A stretch of DNA of 64,000 bases from Tannerellaceae bacterium (GTDB lineage: Bacteria > Bacteroidota > Bacteroidia > Bacteroidales > Tannerellaceae): NCBI GenBank assembly GCA_021201295.1, contig JAJQFE010000026.1, forward strand, positions 1 through 64,000. The letters are read 5' to 3'. The notes under the pieces are model-generated. The model was not told the DNA's origin, made no database searches, and was given only the letters and a program-made list of their open reading frames with translations. Below, in pieces: positions 33,441 to 41,955 of the stretch (position 1 is the stretch's first letter; every line of letters starts with the position of its first letter). The position numbers were made by a program, and so were the translations under genes.

Positions 33441-34888
33441 ATGCCAAATGTAAAATTTTACAAGGGTGAAGATATTTCTTTGGAATTACACAAAGTGAGA
33501 GTGGTACAGAAATTGCATCTGGTTCCTATTGAAAGAAGATTGTTAGCTACTAAAGAAGCAGGATATAACACATTTCGCTTGAGTACAAAAGATGTATATC
33601 TGGACATGTTGACCGACAGTAGAACCAATGCGATGAGTGATAACCAGATCGCAGCCATGTTCCAGGCTGATGATGCCTATGCAGGATCACAGAGTTTTGA
33701 CAGATACCAGAAAGCAGTAGAAGATGTACTGGGGAAAAATATCTCTTACCGGTTCACCAGGGACGCGCGGCTGAAAATGTGATCTCCAAAACATTTATCA
33801 AACCGGGGAACATCATCCCGATGAACTATCACTTTACCACAGCGCTTGCCCATATCCTGGAAGTAGGCGGTAAAATAGCAGAACTTCTGCACGATGATGC
33901 ACTTATTCTTAAATCAACCAATCCGTTCAAAGGGAACATTGATATTGATAAATTAGAAAAGTGCATCCAGGAAAATGGAGTAGAAAATATTCCCTTTATC
34001 CGTATGGAAGCTTCTACCAACCTGATCGGTGGCTAGCCTTTCTCCATGGCTAACCTGATGGACGTTCGCAGAGTAGCAGATAAATACGGAATTATGCTGG
34101 TACTGGATGCCAGTCTGATCGGAGAAAATGCCTATCTGATCAAGCAACGTGAAGAGGCATGGAAAGAAAACTCCTTAGGAGATATTATCAAAGCCATGAC
34201 AGGACTGGCAGACCTAGTTTACTTCTCTGCCCGTAAATTAAGTTCTTCCCGCGGAGGTGGTATTTGTACCAACAGAAAAGAACTGTATTATAAAATGGAA
34301 GCACTGATCCCGCTGTTTGAAGGATTTCTTACCTATGGAGGTATTTCCGTACGGGAAATTGAAGCGATTGCAGTAGGATTATATGAGACACTGGATGAAA
34401 CTATGATCAGCCAGAGTCCGAGTTTTATCAAATATCTGGTTAATGAACTGGACAGCAAAGGTATTCCTGTAGTAACCCCTCCGGGCGTATTAGGAGCACA
34501 CATTGATGCCTCTTCCTTCTGCCCGCACATTCCACAGACAGAATATCCGGCCGGAGCATTAGCAGCAGCTTTCTATTTAATTTCCGGTATACGCGGTATG
34601 GAAAGAGGCACCATCTCCAGTGTAAGAGATGAAAATGGAGTAGAAATCCTGGCAGACGTAGAATTATTAAGATTGGCTGTTCCGCGAAGGGTATTTACTC
34701 TTTCACAGGTAAAATATGTCATCGACCGCCTGGAATGGTTATATGACAACAGAGAACTGATCGGCGGATTACGCTTCACCTATGAACCTCCAGTACTACG
34801 TTTCTTTATGGGAGGGCTGAAACCTACCACCGACTGGCCATCCAGATTAGTGGAAAAATTCAAAAAAGACTTTGGAGACAGTCTGTAA
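33441..34888 (+). pseudogene. tnaA: Tryptophanase-family beta-eliminating lyase, inactivated
   Basis: The intact enzyme would be a PLP-dependent lyase (tryptophanase family) of about 482 aa. The reading starts MPNVKFYKGEDISLELHK. A one-base loss in an A run near 33732-33737 shifts the frame: the expected LLPVHQGRAAENVISKTF is found one frame over, while the original frame stops at 33782. A second lesion is TAG at 34034-34036 in NLIGG(stop)PFSMAN, where tryptophanases have Gln. A conserved Gly is also Arg (DSRTNAMSD). The PLP lysine region (FSARKLSSSRGGG) and the C-terminus survive. Two independent lesions argue for a real pseudogene. The exact substrate of the ancestor (Trp or Tyr) is uncertain. 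Confidence 0.88.
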
Positions 34889-34907
34889 AGAATACCCTTA
34901 TAAAACA

Positions 34908-34938
34908 AAAAAGGACGTTTGAAATAAACGTCCTTTTT
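34908..34938. terminator. Bidirectional terminator
   Basis: Perfect 13-bp inverted repeat (34908-34920 and 34926-34938) with a 5-nt loop. The stem is flanked by A5 on the left and T5 on the right, so it can serve both the tryptophanase remnant and the convergent tRNA-Arg gene. Confidence 0.85.
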
Positions 34939-34943
34939 CTTTG

Positions 34944-35015
34944 TACACCCGTGGGGAGTCGAACCCCAATCGCTGGAACCGGAATCCAGTATTCTATCCA
35001 TTGAACTACGGGTGC
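34944..35015 (-). tRNA. tRNA-Arg (anticodon CCG)
   Basis: 72 nt read on the minus strand. The acceptor stem is GCACCCG with CGGGTGT (1:72 is a G-U pair), D arm GTTC/GAAT, anticodon stem CTGGA/TCCAG with loop TTCCGGT giving anticodon CCG, and T arm TGGGG-TTCGACT-CCCCA. CCA is not encoded. It decodes CGG. A strong promoter lies just upstream. Confidence 0.95.
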
Positions 35016-35032
35016 AGCAATCAATATGAGCG

Positions 35033-35064
35033 CAAAAGTAACGATAATCTCTCACTTAAACAAA
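35033..35064 (-). promoter_or_regulatory. Promoter of tRNA-Arg
   Basis: Minus-strand TTTG (35064-35061), 20 nt spacer, TACTTTTG (35040-35033), 18 nt before the mature tRNA 5' end. A near-ideal Bacteroidota promoter. Confidence 0.7.
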
Positions 35065-35186
35065 TTGTAGCTAAAAAAGAGAATATTTTCTTCGAATAGT
35101 TTAAAGATCATTTTTATCTAATATGTTATTTTGAAACAAACATCAGGTGCTTACCTGACTTTTTGCGAATAAAAACGAGCTTAAGA

Positions 35187-35216
35187 TTGTTATTTTTCCA
35201 CGTTTCATTATCTTTG
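35187..35216 (+). promoter_or_regulatory. Promoter of the asnA remnant
   Basis: TTG (35187-35189), 19 nt spacer, TATCTTTG (35209-35216), 37 nt before the ATG at 35254. The promoter is intact although the gene is broken. Confidence 0.6.
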
Positions 35217-35253
35217 CTACTCATAATACAAAACACAAAGCGCAACAAATAAC

Positions 35254-36290
35254 ATGAGCTATTTAATTAAACCTGCAGGTTATAAAGCCTTATTAAATTT
35301 GCCTCAGACAGAAATGGGGATTAAAAAGATCAAAGACTTTTTTCAGCAGAACCTCTCTTCGGAATTACGTCTCAGACGTATCACCGTACCTTTATTCGTC
35401 CTGAAAGGGATGGGGATCAATGATGACCTGAACGGTACGGAAAGAGCGGTTACTTTTCCGATTAAAGATCTGGGAGATGCATAGGCTGAAATTGTCCATT
35501 CTCTGGCAAAATGGAAATGATTAACACTGGCAGACTATAAAATCGAAGAAGGATACGGAATCTATACGGATATGAATGCGATCCGCTCCGATGAGGAATT
35601 AGGTAATTTACATTCTCTGTATGTAGACCAGTGGGACTGGGAACGTACGATGAGCAAAGAGGAACGAACGATCGACTTCCTGAAAGAAATTGTGCAACGG
35701 ATCTATGCAGCCATGGTATGTACGGAATACCTGGTCTATGAAATGTTCCCGAATATCAAACCGACTCTTCCGCAACAGATCCATTTCATCCATTCAGAAG
35801 ACCTGCTGCAAAAATATCCCGGCTTTACCCCCAAACAGCGGGAAGATGCCATTGCAAAAGCATACGGAGCCGTTTTCATTATAGGCATTGGCTGTAAATT
35901 AAGCAACGGTAAAAAACATGACGGACGTGCACCGGACTATGATGACTGGTCTACTCCATCTGCGGATGGAAAATTAGGATTAAACGGAGACCTGTTAGTA
36001 TGGGATGAAGTCCTGGGACGTTCCCTCGAATTATCCTCTATGGGAATCCGGGTAAACAAAGAAGCCCTTTTACATCAGTTGGAAGAATGTAATGCAGAAG
36101 AAAAAAACAATTATACTTCCACAAGCGTTTGTTAAATGATGAGTTACTGCAAAGTATCGGAGGAGGTATCGGCCAGAGCCGTCTTTGTATGTTTTATCTC
36201 CGAAAAGCTCATATCGGAGAGATACAGGCAAGTATTTGGCCGGAAGAGATGCGCCAGGAAGCAAAAGAAGCCGGAATGCATTTAATATAA
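35254..36290 (+). pseudogene. asnA: Aspartate-ammonia ligase (AsnA), inactivated
   Basis: AsnA makes asparagine from aspartate, ammonia and ATP. The decayed gene spans 1037 nt, one base short of 346 codons, matching the usual 345 aa. Lesions: TAG at 35482-35484 (GDA(stop)AEIVHSLAKWK); TGA at 35518-35520 where family members have Arg (KWK(stop)LTLADY); and loss of one A in a run of seven after GAAG near 36101-36107. Past the last, the other frame continues with [20 protein letters not shown] to TAA at 36288-36290. A conserved Arg is Cys in AAMVCTEYL. Signatures such as LHSLYVDQWDWER and KKHDGRAPDYDDW remain clear. The cell must obtain asparagine otherwise. Confidence 0.93.
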
Positions 36291-36302
36291 AATCAGACAA
36301 TT

Positions 36303-36968
36303 ATGGATGTAAAAATAGAAGAAAGCTGGAAAAAACAATTAGCTGAGGAATTTGAAAAAGAATATTTCATCCAACTCGCTAATTTCGTCCGGGAAGAATA
36401 CCGGACCAGAACCATTTATCCTCCGGGACCACTTATCTTTAACGCATTCAAACATTGCCCCTTTGATAAAGTAAAAGTGGTGATATTAGGACAGGACCCT
36501 TACCATGAGCCCCGTCAGGCAAACGGGCTCTGTTTCTCCGTTGAACCGGGGATTCCCTTTCCGCCTTCTCTATTGAATATCTTTAAAGAAATTCAGGATG
36601 ATATAGGAAGACTGATGCCAACCACCGGAGATCTTACCCGGTGGGCAGACCAGGGAGTATTGCTCTTAAACGCAACACTTACCGTAAGAGCGCATCAGGC
36701 AGGCTCACACCAACATAAAGGTTGGGAAACATTTACCGATGCCGTGATCCATAAATTAGCAGAGAGCAGAGATCATATCGTCTATATCCTTTGGGGTTCG
36801 TACGCTCAAAAAAAGGGAGCGTTTATCAATCCCACCCGTAATCTGATTCTTAAATCAGCCCATCCTTCCCCCCCCCTCTCTGCCTACAGAGGATTCTTCG
36901 GGAATAAGCATTTTAGTAAAGCCAACGATTATCTCATAGCTAGCGGACAAACCCCGATAGAGTGGTAG
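36303..36968 (+). CDS. ung: Uracil-DNA glycosylase with a one-residue insertion in its active-site loop
   Basis: Ung removes uracil arising from cytosine deamination. 221 aa. The catalytic motif GQDPYH is intact (Asp65). The second signature, HPSPLS in family members known to me, reads HPSPPLS (187-193): an extra proline separates the catalytic His from the leucine that inserts into DNA. It is encoded in a run of nine C (36868-36876), where six would give the normal sequence. The frame stays open to TAG at 36966-36968. The gene follows the asnA remnant by 12 nt. The change probably weakens the enzyme (inference); without a family alignment I cannot exclude a natural variant. Confidence 0.95.
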   Translation: MDVKIEESWKKQLAEEFEKEYFIQLANFVREEYRTRTIYPPGPLIFNAFKHCPFDKVKVVILGQDPYHEPRQANGLCFSVEPGIPFPPSLLNIFKEIQDDIGRLMPTTGDLTRWADQGVLLLNATLTVRAHQAGSHQHKGWETFTDAVIHKLAESRDHIVYILWGSYAQKKGAFINPTRNLILKSAHPSPPLSAYRGFFGNKHFSKANDYLIASGQTPIEW

Positions 36969-36981
36969 TTCCGGTTATACC

Positions 36982-37032
36982 TATACACAAACAGGGGCGG
37001 TGTACATAATTCACCGCCCCTGTTTGTGTATA
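36982..37032. terminator. Long hairpin between convergent ung and lptD
   Basis: Perfect 21-bp inverted repeat (36982-37002 and 37012-37032) with a 9-nt loop. The core is GC-rich (AGGGGCGGTG). It sits between two gene ends that face each other, so it fits a bidirectional terminator; no long T run follows either arm. Confidence 0.75.
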
Positions 37033-37048
37033 TATGGATTGCACTCCC

Positions 37049-39841
37049 TTAATACCAGGTCTGTCCGTCACGATAGTTACTTCTCTTATCATATTTCAGA
37101 TCCTTCAGTAAAGCAGAACTTGCGGCAACACTGAAAAAATAGGATTTATAAGTACCCACCGGTATGACACTGGCAGTCATCTGGAAACAGTGCATATTCC
37201 GGGTAATATTACAGGTCAGATAAGAGATCTTATGCTCTTCAAAGTCATAGGTAGCATTAAAGTTCAACCGCCAGTTTTTAGTAGGCTGAAGGCTCCCATT
37301 AAAACTTAAATTATGATTAAGTTTATACTTATACTCCTGGTTCTTCACATCAATACGGCTTTGATCATATTGCAGAGACACACTATAACTAAACGATAAA
37401 CTCCACGGAAAAGTATTGATATAATACCCGTCCACATCCATATCACTATCCGGACTACTGCTTCCGCTCCTTATACGCCTGCCACCGGGAACAGGTGTAT
37501 CATCTTCCGGCAACGCCCCTTCCGGTAAATCCTCCGGAGGTTCATAAGCCGGATCACCGGTCGGATTGGAGGGATCTCCTTCACTTCCTCCAAATAATTT
37601 TTTAAACGTATCATTATTAAAGGTATAAGAGAAACTGGTCCCCGTAGAACGTAACCTTCCGAAACCTTTGCCGGCTTGCCAACGGGTGACATTTCTACGG
37701 GTAAGAGTATTTCTCTCCTCATTATAGGAATAAGTATAGGTATCAAATACTCCCGTCAGGTTTACCGTATAGCTTTTAGTTAACTTCAAACGCAGATTCA
37801 TCGTCAGGTCACTCCATTTAAAAGAATCAGCCACCATATTATAAGACATCGACAGCCCTAACTTATCAATTACACTGATTTTTCTTTCTCCGGTAGAGTC
37901 ACGATCCGAACGGATCTTCATTTCAATATTATTATCCAGACTGAAAGAGACATTTCCCTGACGGCCACTACCCGGATAACCATACAACTGTCCATCAAAA
38001 GGAGAATAAAAATACTCCACATCATCTCCGGTCGCATTCGTATAAATATACGTCTTATAATATCCGTAGCGCGGATCACTAAAATCAGGAGCATATCCGA
38101 AACTTACAGATGGTTCCATCCGGTGACGGATCATTTTCACCTTATTCCCCAGGAACGGTAGAGGCTTAAAGAACCCATATAAAGTAGTAGACGCAGAAAC
38201 ACTGGCATTATAATTATACAACCTGTAAAAACCAAAAGTAGTATCCTTGTCTACTATAGCATTTTTCTCCATATCATAACCACGTTCCAGTTTACTGGTA
38301 TACCAACGTTCCGTATAATCAAAAGAAGGAGATATATTAATATATTTAAATAAACTAAACGTTGCATTCGTAGAGGCTTTATGCTGCATACCATTCTGCC
38401 AGTCCTTAATCAGATTGGATTTAAAAAGCTGGTCCTCTTTCGTAGTAATAGAATTACGAAAAATCCCACTATACTGTAAAGAGATCTTTTCATACCAACG
38501 TTCTTTACCAATCCGCTGTTTTCGCTTAAAAGGATAAATACGGCTCATACTGGCAGTAAAGTCCGGCAAAGTAATCGCAATAGTAGAATCACGTGCAGTC
38601 TGGTTGATGGTCATCGTAGCAGATAACGTAAACGGACTGTTGGGGAATCGCTGGGAAATACTTACAGAAGATCCTTTCGAGTTATTCGTATTCCCATAGT
38701 TCGTTAAACTCTGTAATTCATTCTTTGTGTAACTACTGGTCGCAAAATTTACACTGGCAGAAAAAGTCCGGTAGGGATTGGCTTTGGCATCCTGCGAATG
38801 GGTCCAGGTAATCTTGAAATCTTTGTTCAAACTATAATCCGCCAGCCCTTTATCCCCATATTTAGTAACCACATACTTCGTATCAAAACTTCCCGAATAT
38901 TTATAACGTTTTCTGTAAGCAGAACGGGCAGCTAATGCCCAGGAACCTTTGGTATAAATATCGCCGGTCACAGCCAGATCGATATAATCACTGATAGCAA
39001 AATAATATCCGGCATTCCTTACAAAAAAGCCCCGGGCAGATTCATCCCCGAAAGAAGGAAAAATAACTCCGGAAGAATAAGATTCCGAGAAAGGAAAAAA
39101 GGCAAATGGCAAACCCAAAGGAAGAGGGACATCCTCTATCACCAGATAGACAGGACCAGTCACAATATTTTTCTTAGGCCGCACTTTCGCTTTAGTCATT
39201 TGAATATAAAAGTGAGGATGGTCATGGTGATCACAAGTAGTATACTTTCCCCCTACCATATTCAGGATATCATCCTCCATCTTTTTCGTCCGGGCAGAAG
39301 TGACATACCCTTCTCCCTGCTGCGTAATGACTTCCGTAATATATCCTTTTTTGGTAGTGAAATTATACCGCATGGTTTTGGATTCGTATTGCTGACCGTT
39401 ATCAATAAACAACGGATACCCGAACTCATCCCCAATAGAGTCTAAGCCAAATTTAGCATACACAATGCTACTATCCAGATTCATCTCTATATTTTCAGCC
39501 TGAAGCTCAATCTGCTGATACGTGACCTGCCCGTCTCCAAAAAGATAGGCCCAGTTTCCGGCAGTCATTACAATAGAATCCTGCGCCTGATATTCCACAG
39601 GAGCATCTAATCCATTACTACTTTTCTGAGGAACAATAGAATCGGGAGGTAGGATATCCAAGGAATCGGTAAGATTCACCTGCAAAGTATCGGAAATGCT
39701 CAAGGAATCGGAAGGCAACAGACGTAGAGAGTCAGCCACTTCTATACTATCCGGTAAAGCAACCACTTCCTGTGCCTGCATCATACGGCTTCCGCAAAGG
39801 AATAACAACAGTATATGTAGGAGTCTGTATTTCAAGAACAT
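37049..39841 (-). CDS. lptD: LptD-family outer-membrane LPS assembly protein
   Basis: 930 aa. Signal peptide (MFLKYRLLHILLLFLCGSRM, cleavage near MQAQ), a serine/aspartate-rich linker, then an OstA-like N-domain (about 85-200) and a large C-terminal beta-barrel rich in aromatic strands, ending in TWY. The segment VTGPVYLVIEDVPLPLGLPF is typical of Bacteroidota LptD. It completes LPS transport with LptB and the OstA-like protein in this window. Acidic, proline-rich stretch EPPEDLPEGALPEDDTPVPG lies in a predicted loop. Confidence 0.9.
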   Translation of the reverse strand: MFLKYRLLHILLLFLCGSRMMQAQEVVALPDSIEVADSLRLLPSDSLSISDTLQVNLTDSLDILPPDSIVPQKSSNGLDAPVEYQAQDSIVMTAGNWAYLFGDGQVTYQQIELQAENIEMNLDSSIVYAKFGLDSIGDEFGYPLFIDNGQQYESKTMRYNFTTKKGYITEVITQQGEGYVTSARTKKMEDDILNMVGGKYTTCDHHDHPHFYIQMTKAKVRPKKNIVTGPVYLVIEDVPLPLGLPFAFFPFSESYSSGVIFPSFGDESARGFFVRNAGYYFAISDYIDLAVTGDIYTKGSWALAARSAYRKRYKYSGSFDTKYVVTKYGDKGLADYSLNKDFKITWTHSQDAKANPYRTFSASVNFATSSYTKNELQSLTNYGNTNNSKGSSVSISQRFPNSPFTLSATMTINQTARDSTIAITLPDFTASMSRIYPFKRKQRIGKERWYEKISLQYSGIFRNSITTKEDQLFKSNLIKDWQNGMQHKASTNATFSLFKYINISPSFDYTERWYTSKLERGYDMEKNAIVDKDTTFGFYRLYNYNASVSASTTLYGFFKPLPFLGNKVKMIRHRMEPSVSFGYAPDFSDPRYGYYKTYIYTNATGDDVEYFYSPFDGQLYGYPGSGRQGNVSFSLDNNIEMKIRSDRDSTGERKISVIDKLGLSMSYNMVADSFKWSDLTMNLRLKLTKSYTVNLTGVFDTYTYSYNEERNTLTRRNVTRWQAGKGFGRLRSTGTSFSYTFNNDTFKKLFGGSEGDPSNPTGDPAYEPPEDLPEGALPEDDTPVPGGRRIRSGSSSPDSDMDVDGYYINTFPWSLSFSYSVSLQYDQSRIDVKNQEYKYKLNHNLSFNGSLQPTKNWRLNFNATYDFEEHKISYLTCNITRNMHCFQMTASVIPVGTYKSYFFSVAASSALLKDLKYDKRSNYRDGQTWY

Positions 39842-39868
39842 TCAATATTACGATGCCTTTACAGCATG

Positions 39869-39876
39869 CAAATGTA
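39869..39876 (-). promoter_or_regulatory. Possible -7 box for lptD
   Basis: Minus-strand TACATTTG, 28 nt upstream of the lptD start. No well-placed -33 TTG was found, so this is tentative. Confidence 0.35.
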
Positions 39877-39905
39877 TAATAAATTAATGAGCCTGCTTAT
39901 GTTTC

Positions 39906-40445
39906 TCACCCTAAAAAGAGTTTACACAATTGCTCAAAACGTAAAATGGTTTCATCTCCATATTTAGAAAGGCCTTTTCTAATTTTATCCATGGATTTTT
40001 CCTGGTCCAGCTTTGTTTTACTATAGAATTTATCCGCAAAACAAATTAACTTCTCTTCCAATGACTCCGGTAACATATTCCGGTGAGGGACAGGTAAATG
40101 CTGATTCCGGATATCGGCTAAACTCAGGCCGGCACCCGTATGTCTTTCACAGACCAGTGCATGCTGGGAAAAGCCTTCATTCAACATAAGATCCGCCCCC
40201 AGATATCCGTGGCAAATATACGGATAATTCCCATAGCAATGGATATCCGGCGCATAACACAGGGAGACGCCGACATCATGCAACAGACTTGCTTCTTCTA
40301 TAAAAGTGAGGTCTATATTCATTTCCGGATGCAAAGCAGCAATTGAAAGTGCTTTATCAGCTACACTCCTACTATGTGTGTAAACTATATGATATGCTTC
40401 AGATTCCGAAGAATAATACTTTGAGAGAATATCAACCGCATTCAT
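39906..40445 (-). CDS. HD-domain phosphohydrolase-like protein
   Basis: 179 aa from the ATG at 40443-40445 (MNAVDILSKYYSSESEAYHI). The HD domain ligands are visible: His in YTHSRSV, HD in SLLHDVGVS, then CHGYLGADLM and the His in CERHTGAGLS. The nearest in-frame upstream ATG (40499) would place the start before the candidate promoter at 40475-40482, so the inner start is chosen. Members act on nucleotides or related phosphates; substrate unknown. Divergent from the NamZ gene. Confidence 0.85.
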   Translation of the reverse strand: MNAVDILSKYYSSESEAYHIVYTHSRSVADKALSIAALHPEMNIDLTFIEEASLLHDVGVSLCYAPDIHCYGNYPYICHGYLGADLMLNEGFSQHALVCERHTGAGLSLADIRNQHLPVPHRNMLPESLEEKLICFADKFYSKTKLDQEKSMDKIRKGLSKYGDETILRFEQLCKLFLG

Positions 40446-40474
40446 CAAGCCAATCTCTTTCAGTTTAACGGCTA

Positions 40475-40482
40475 CAAATGTA
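40475..40482 (-). promoter_or_regulatory. Candidate -7 box for the HD-domain gene
   Basis: Minus-strand TACATTTG, 30 nt upstream of the chosen start at 40445. It forms one arm of an inverted repeat with the -7 box of the divergent gene. Confidence 0.45.
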
Positions 40483-40503
40483 GGGAATGATTGGGACATT
40501 TAC

Positions 40504-40511
40504 TACATTTG
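40504..40511 (+). promoter_or_regulatory. Candidate -7 box for the NamZ-type gene
   Basis: Plus-strand TACATTTG, 26 nt before the ATG at 40537. The two divergent boxes are mirror images (TACAAATGTAG at 40473-40483, CTACATTTGTA at 40503-40513). Confidence 0.45.
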
Positions 40512-40536
40512 TATCTTTACTAAAACTGTTTTATAT

Positions 40537-41955
40537 ATGAAAAGTAAGTTAATAATCATTCTTTTATCTTTTGCCACCTGTTTTTTCCTGATAGCCACAG
40601 AAGCCTGTGCCGGAAACACCCAAACCAGCCAGGTCAGGGAAGCAGTTGAACCGGAAATTATCCTGGGAGCAGAACGGATGGAACTCCTGACGGAATTGCT
40701 AAAAGAAAAAAGAGTCGGATTAGTAATTAACCATACCTCTATCTTGGAAAAGACAGAAACCCATCTGTTAGATGCCTTATTAGCCAATCATATACAAGTA
40801 GTAAAAGTGTTCGCACCGGAACATGGTTTCCGGGGAAAGGCGGAAGCCGGAGAAGAATTTACCGATAGCCGGGATCCGAAAACCGGTATTCCCATTATTT
40901 CCATCTACGGGAATAATAAAAAGCCCACCCCGGAACAAGTAGCCGATCTGGATATCTTAGTGTTCGACATACAAGATGTGGGAGCCCGTTTTTACACTTA
41001 TATCAGTACGATGCATTATGTCATGGAAGCATGTGCAGAAAATAAAAAACCATTCATGGTATTAGACCGTCCCAATCCTAACGATTTCATTGACGGACCC
41101 ATCCTTAAGAAAAAATATGCATCCTTTGTGGGTATGCATCCCATTCCTGTTTTACATGGCCTGACAGTAGGCGAACTGGCCGGAATGATCAACGGGGAAG
41201 GATGGTTAAACAGCGGAGCCGGTTCCTGTGACCTGACTGTAGTCACCATGAAAAACTGGCAACATGGCAAGCCTTATAGATTACCGGTAAAACCGTCCCC
41301 TAATCTGCCGAATGAGCAGTCCGTCAGATTATATCCATCCCTGTGCTTTTTTGAAGCCACCCCCATCAGTATCGGACGTGGAACCTATTTCCCCTTTCAG
41401 GTAATAGGCTATCCCGACCCCGCCCTGGGAGATTTTTCATTTACTCCCGTTTCTTTACCGGGATTTGATACCAATCCACTCCAAAAAGATAAAAAATGCT
41501 ACGGAGTAGACCTACGGGAGTATGCCTTTGAAGGTGGACTTACTCTCCGGTTCGTACAGGATTTTTTCGATAAGTTGGACAGAAACACACAAGTATTCTT
41601 TTCAAGAGCCAATTGGTTCGACCTGTTAGCAGGAACCAATCAATTACGACAACAGATTACAGCAGGCATGCCAGAAGCAGAAATCCGTGCTTCCTGGCAA
41701 CCGGAACTGGCCGAATACAAAAAAATGCGCAGTCACTATTTACTATACCCTGATTATAAGCAGGAAAATAAAAAGAAGGCTTCAGTTACGGACTTACATG
41801 AGCCACCGGTAAAAGATAAAATGCATACCAAAAGAATACTAAACACTCTCCTAATTATTCATTTTAACCGACCTTACCAGCTTTGCCGGGACACCGGCAA
41901 CAATGCTATTTGCCGGCACATCACCGGTTACTACCGCACCCGCTGCTACTATTGA
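40537..41955 (+). CDS. Exo-beta-N-acetylmuramidase NamZ family (DUF1343), with atypical C-terminal tail
   Basis: 472 aa. Signal peptide (MKSKLIIILLSFATCFFLIA). DUF1343 is the NamZ family (GH171), which removes N-acetylmuramic acid from peptidoglycan fragments. Family segments present: RVGLVINHTSI, APEHGFRGKAEAGEE, LVFDIQDVGARFYTYISTMH, VLDRPNPN and SIGRGTYFPFQVIG. Related proteins end soon after YLLYPD, which is at about 403-408 here. This frame continues about 64 residues with unrelated sequence (HEPPVKDKMHTKRILNTL) into antisense of the next gene. Loss of the original stop, for example by a one-base deletion, is likely. The enzyme core looks intact. Confidence 0.88.
   Translation: MKSKLIIILLSFATCFFLIATEACAGNTQTSQVREAVEPEIILGAERMELLTELLKEKRVGLVINHTSILEKTETHLLDALLANHIQVVKVFAPEHGFRGKAEAGEEFTDSRDPKTGIPIISIYGNNKKPTPEQVADLDILVFDIQDVGARFYTYISTMHYVMEACAENKKPFMVLDRPNPNDFIDGPILKKKYASFVGMHPIPVLHGLTVGELAGMINGEGWLNSGAGSCDLTVVTMKNWQHGKPYRLPVKPSPNLPNEQSVRLYPSLCFFEATPISIGRGTYFPFQVIGYPDPALGDFSFTPVSLPGFDTNPLQKDKKCYGVDLREYAFEGGLTLRFVQDFFDKLDRNTQVFFSRANWFDLLAGTNQLRQQITAGMPEAEIRASWQPELAEYKKMRSHYLLYPDYKQENKKKASVTDLHEPPVKDKMHTKRILNTLLIIHFNRPYQLCRDTGNNAICRHITGYYRTRCYY

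Noticed and set aside
35143..35164. Small hairpin TCAGGT-GCTT-ACCTGA followed by CTTTTT upstream of asnA
   Set aside because: It has a 6-bp stem and lies upstream of the asnA promoter, with no plus-strand transcript expected to end there. Possibly a weak terminator or chance.
40446..40499. Longer start for the HD-domain gene (18 extra residues)
   Set aside because: The candidate promoter lies inside the extension, and related proteins begin at the inner methionine.
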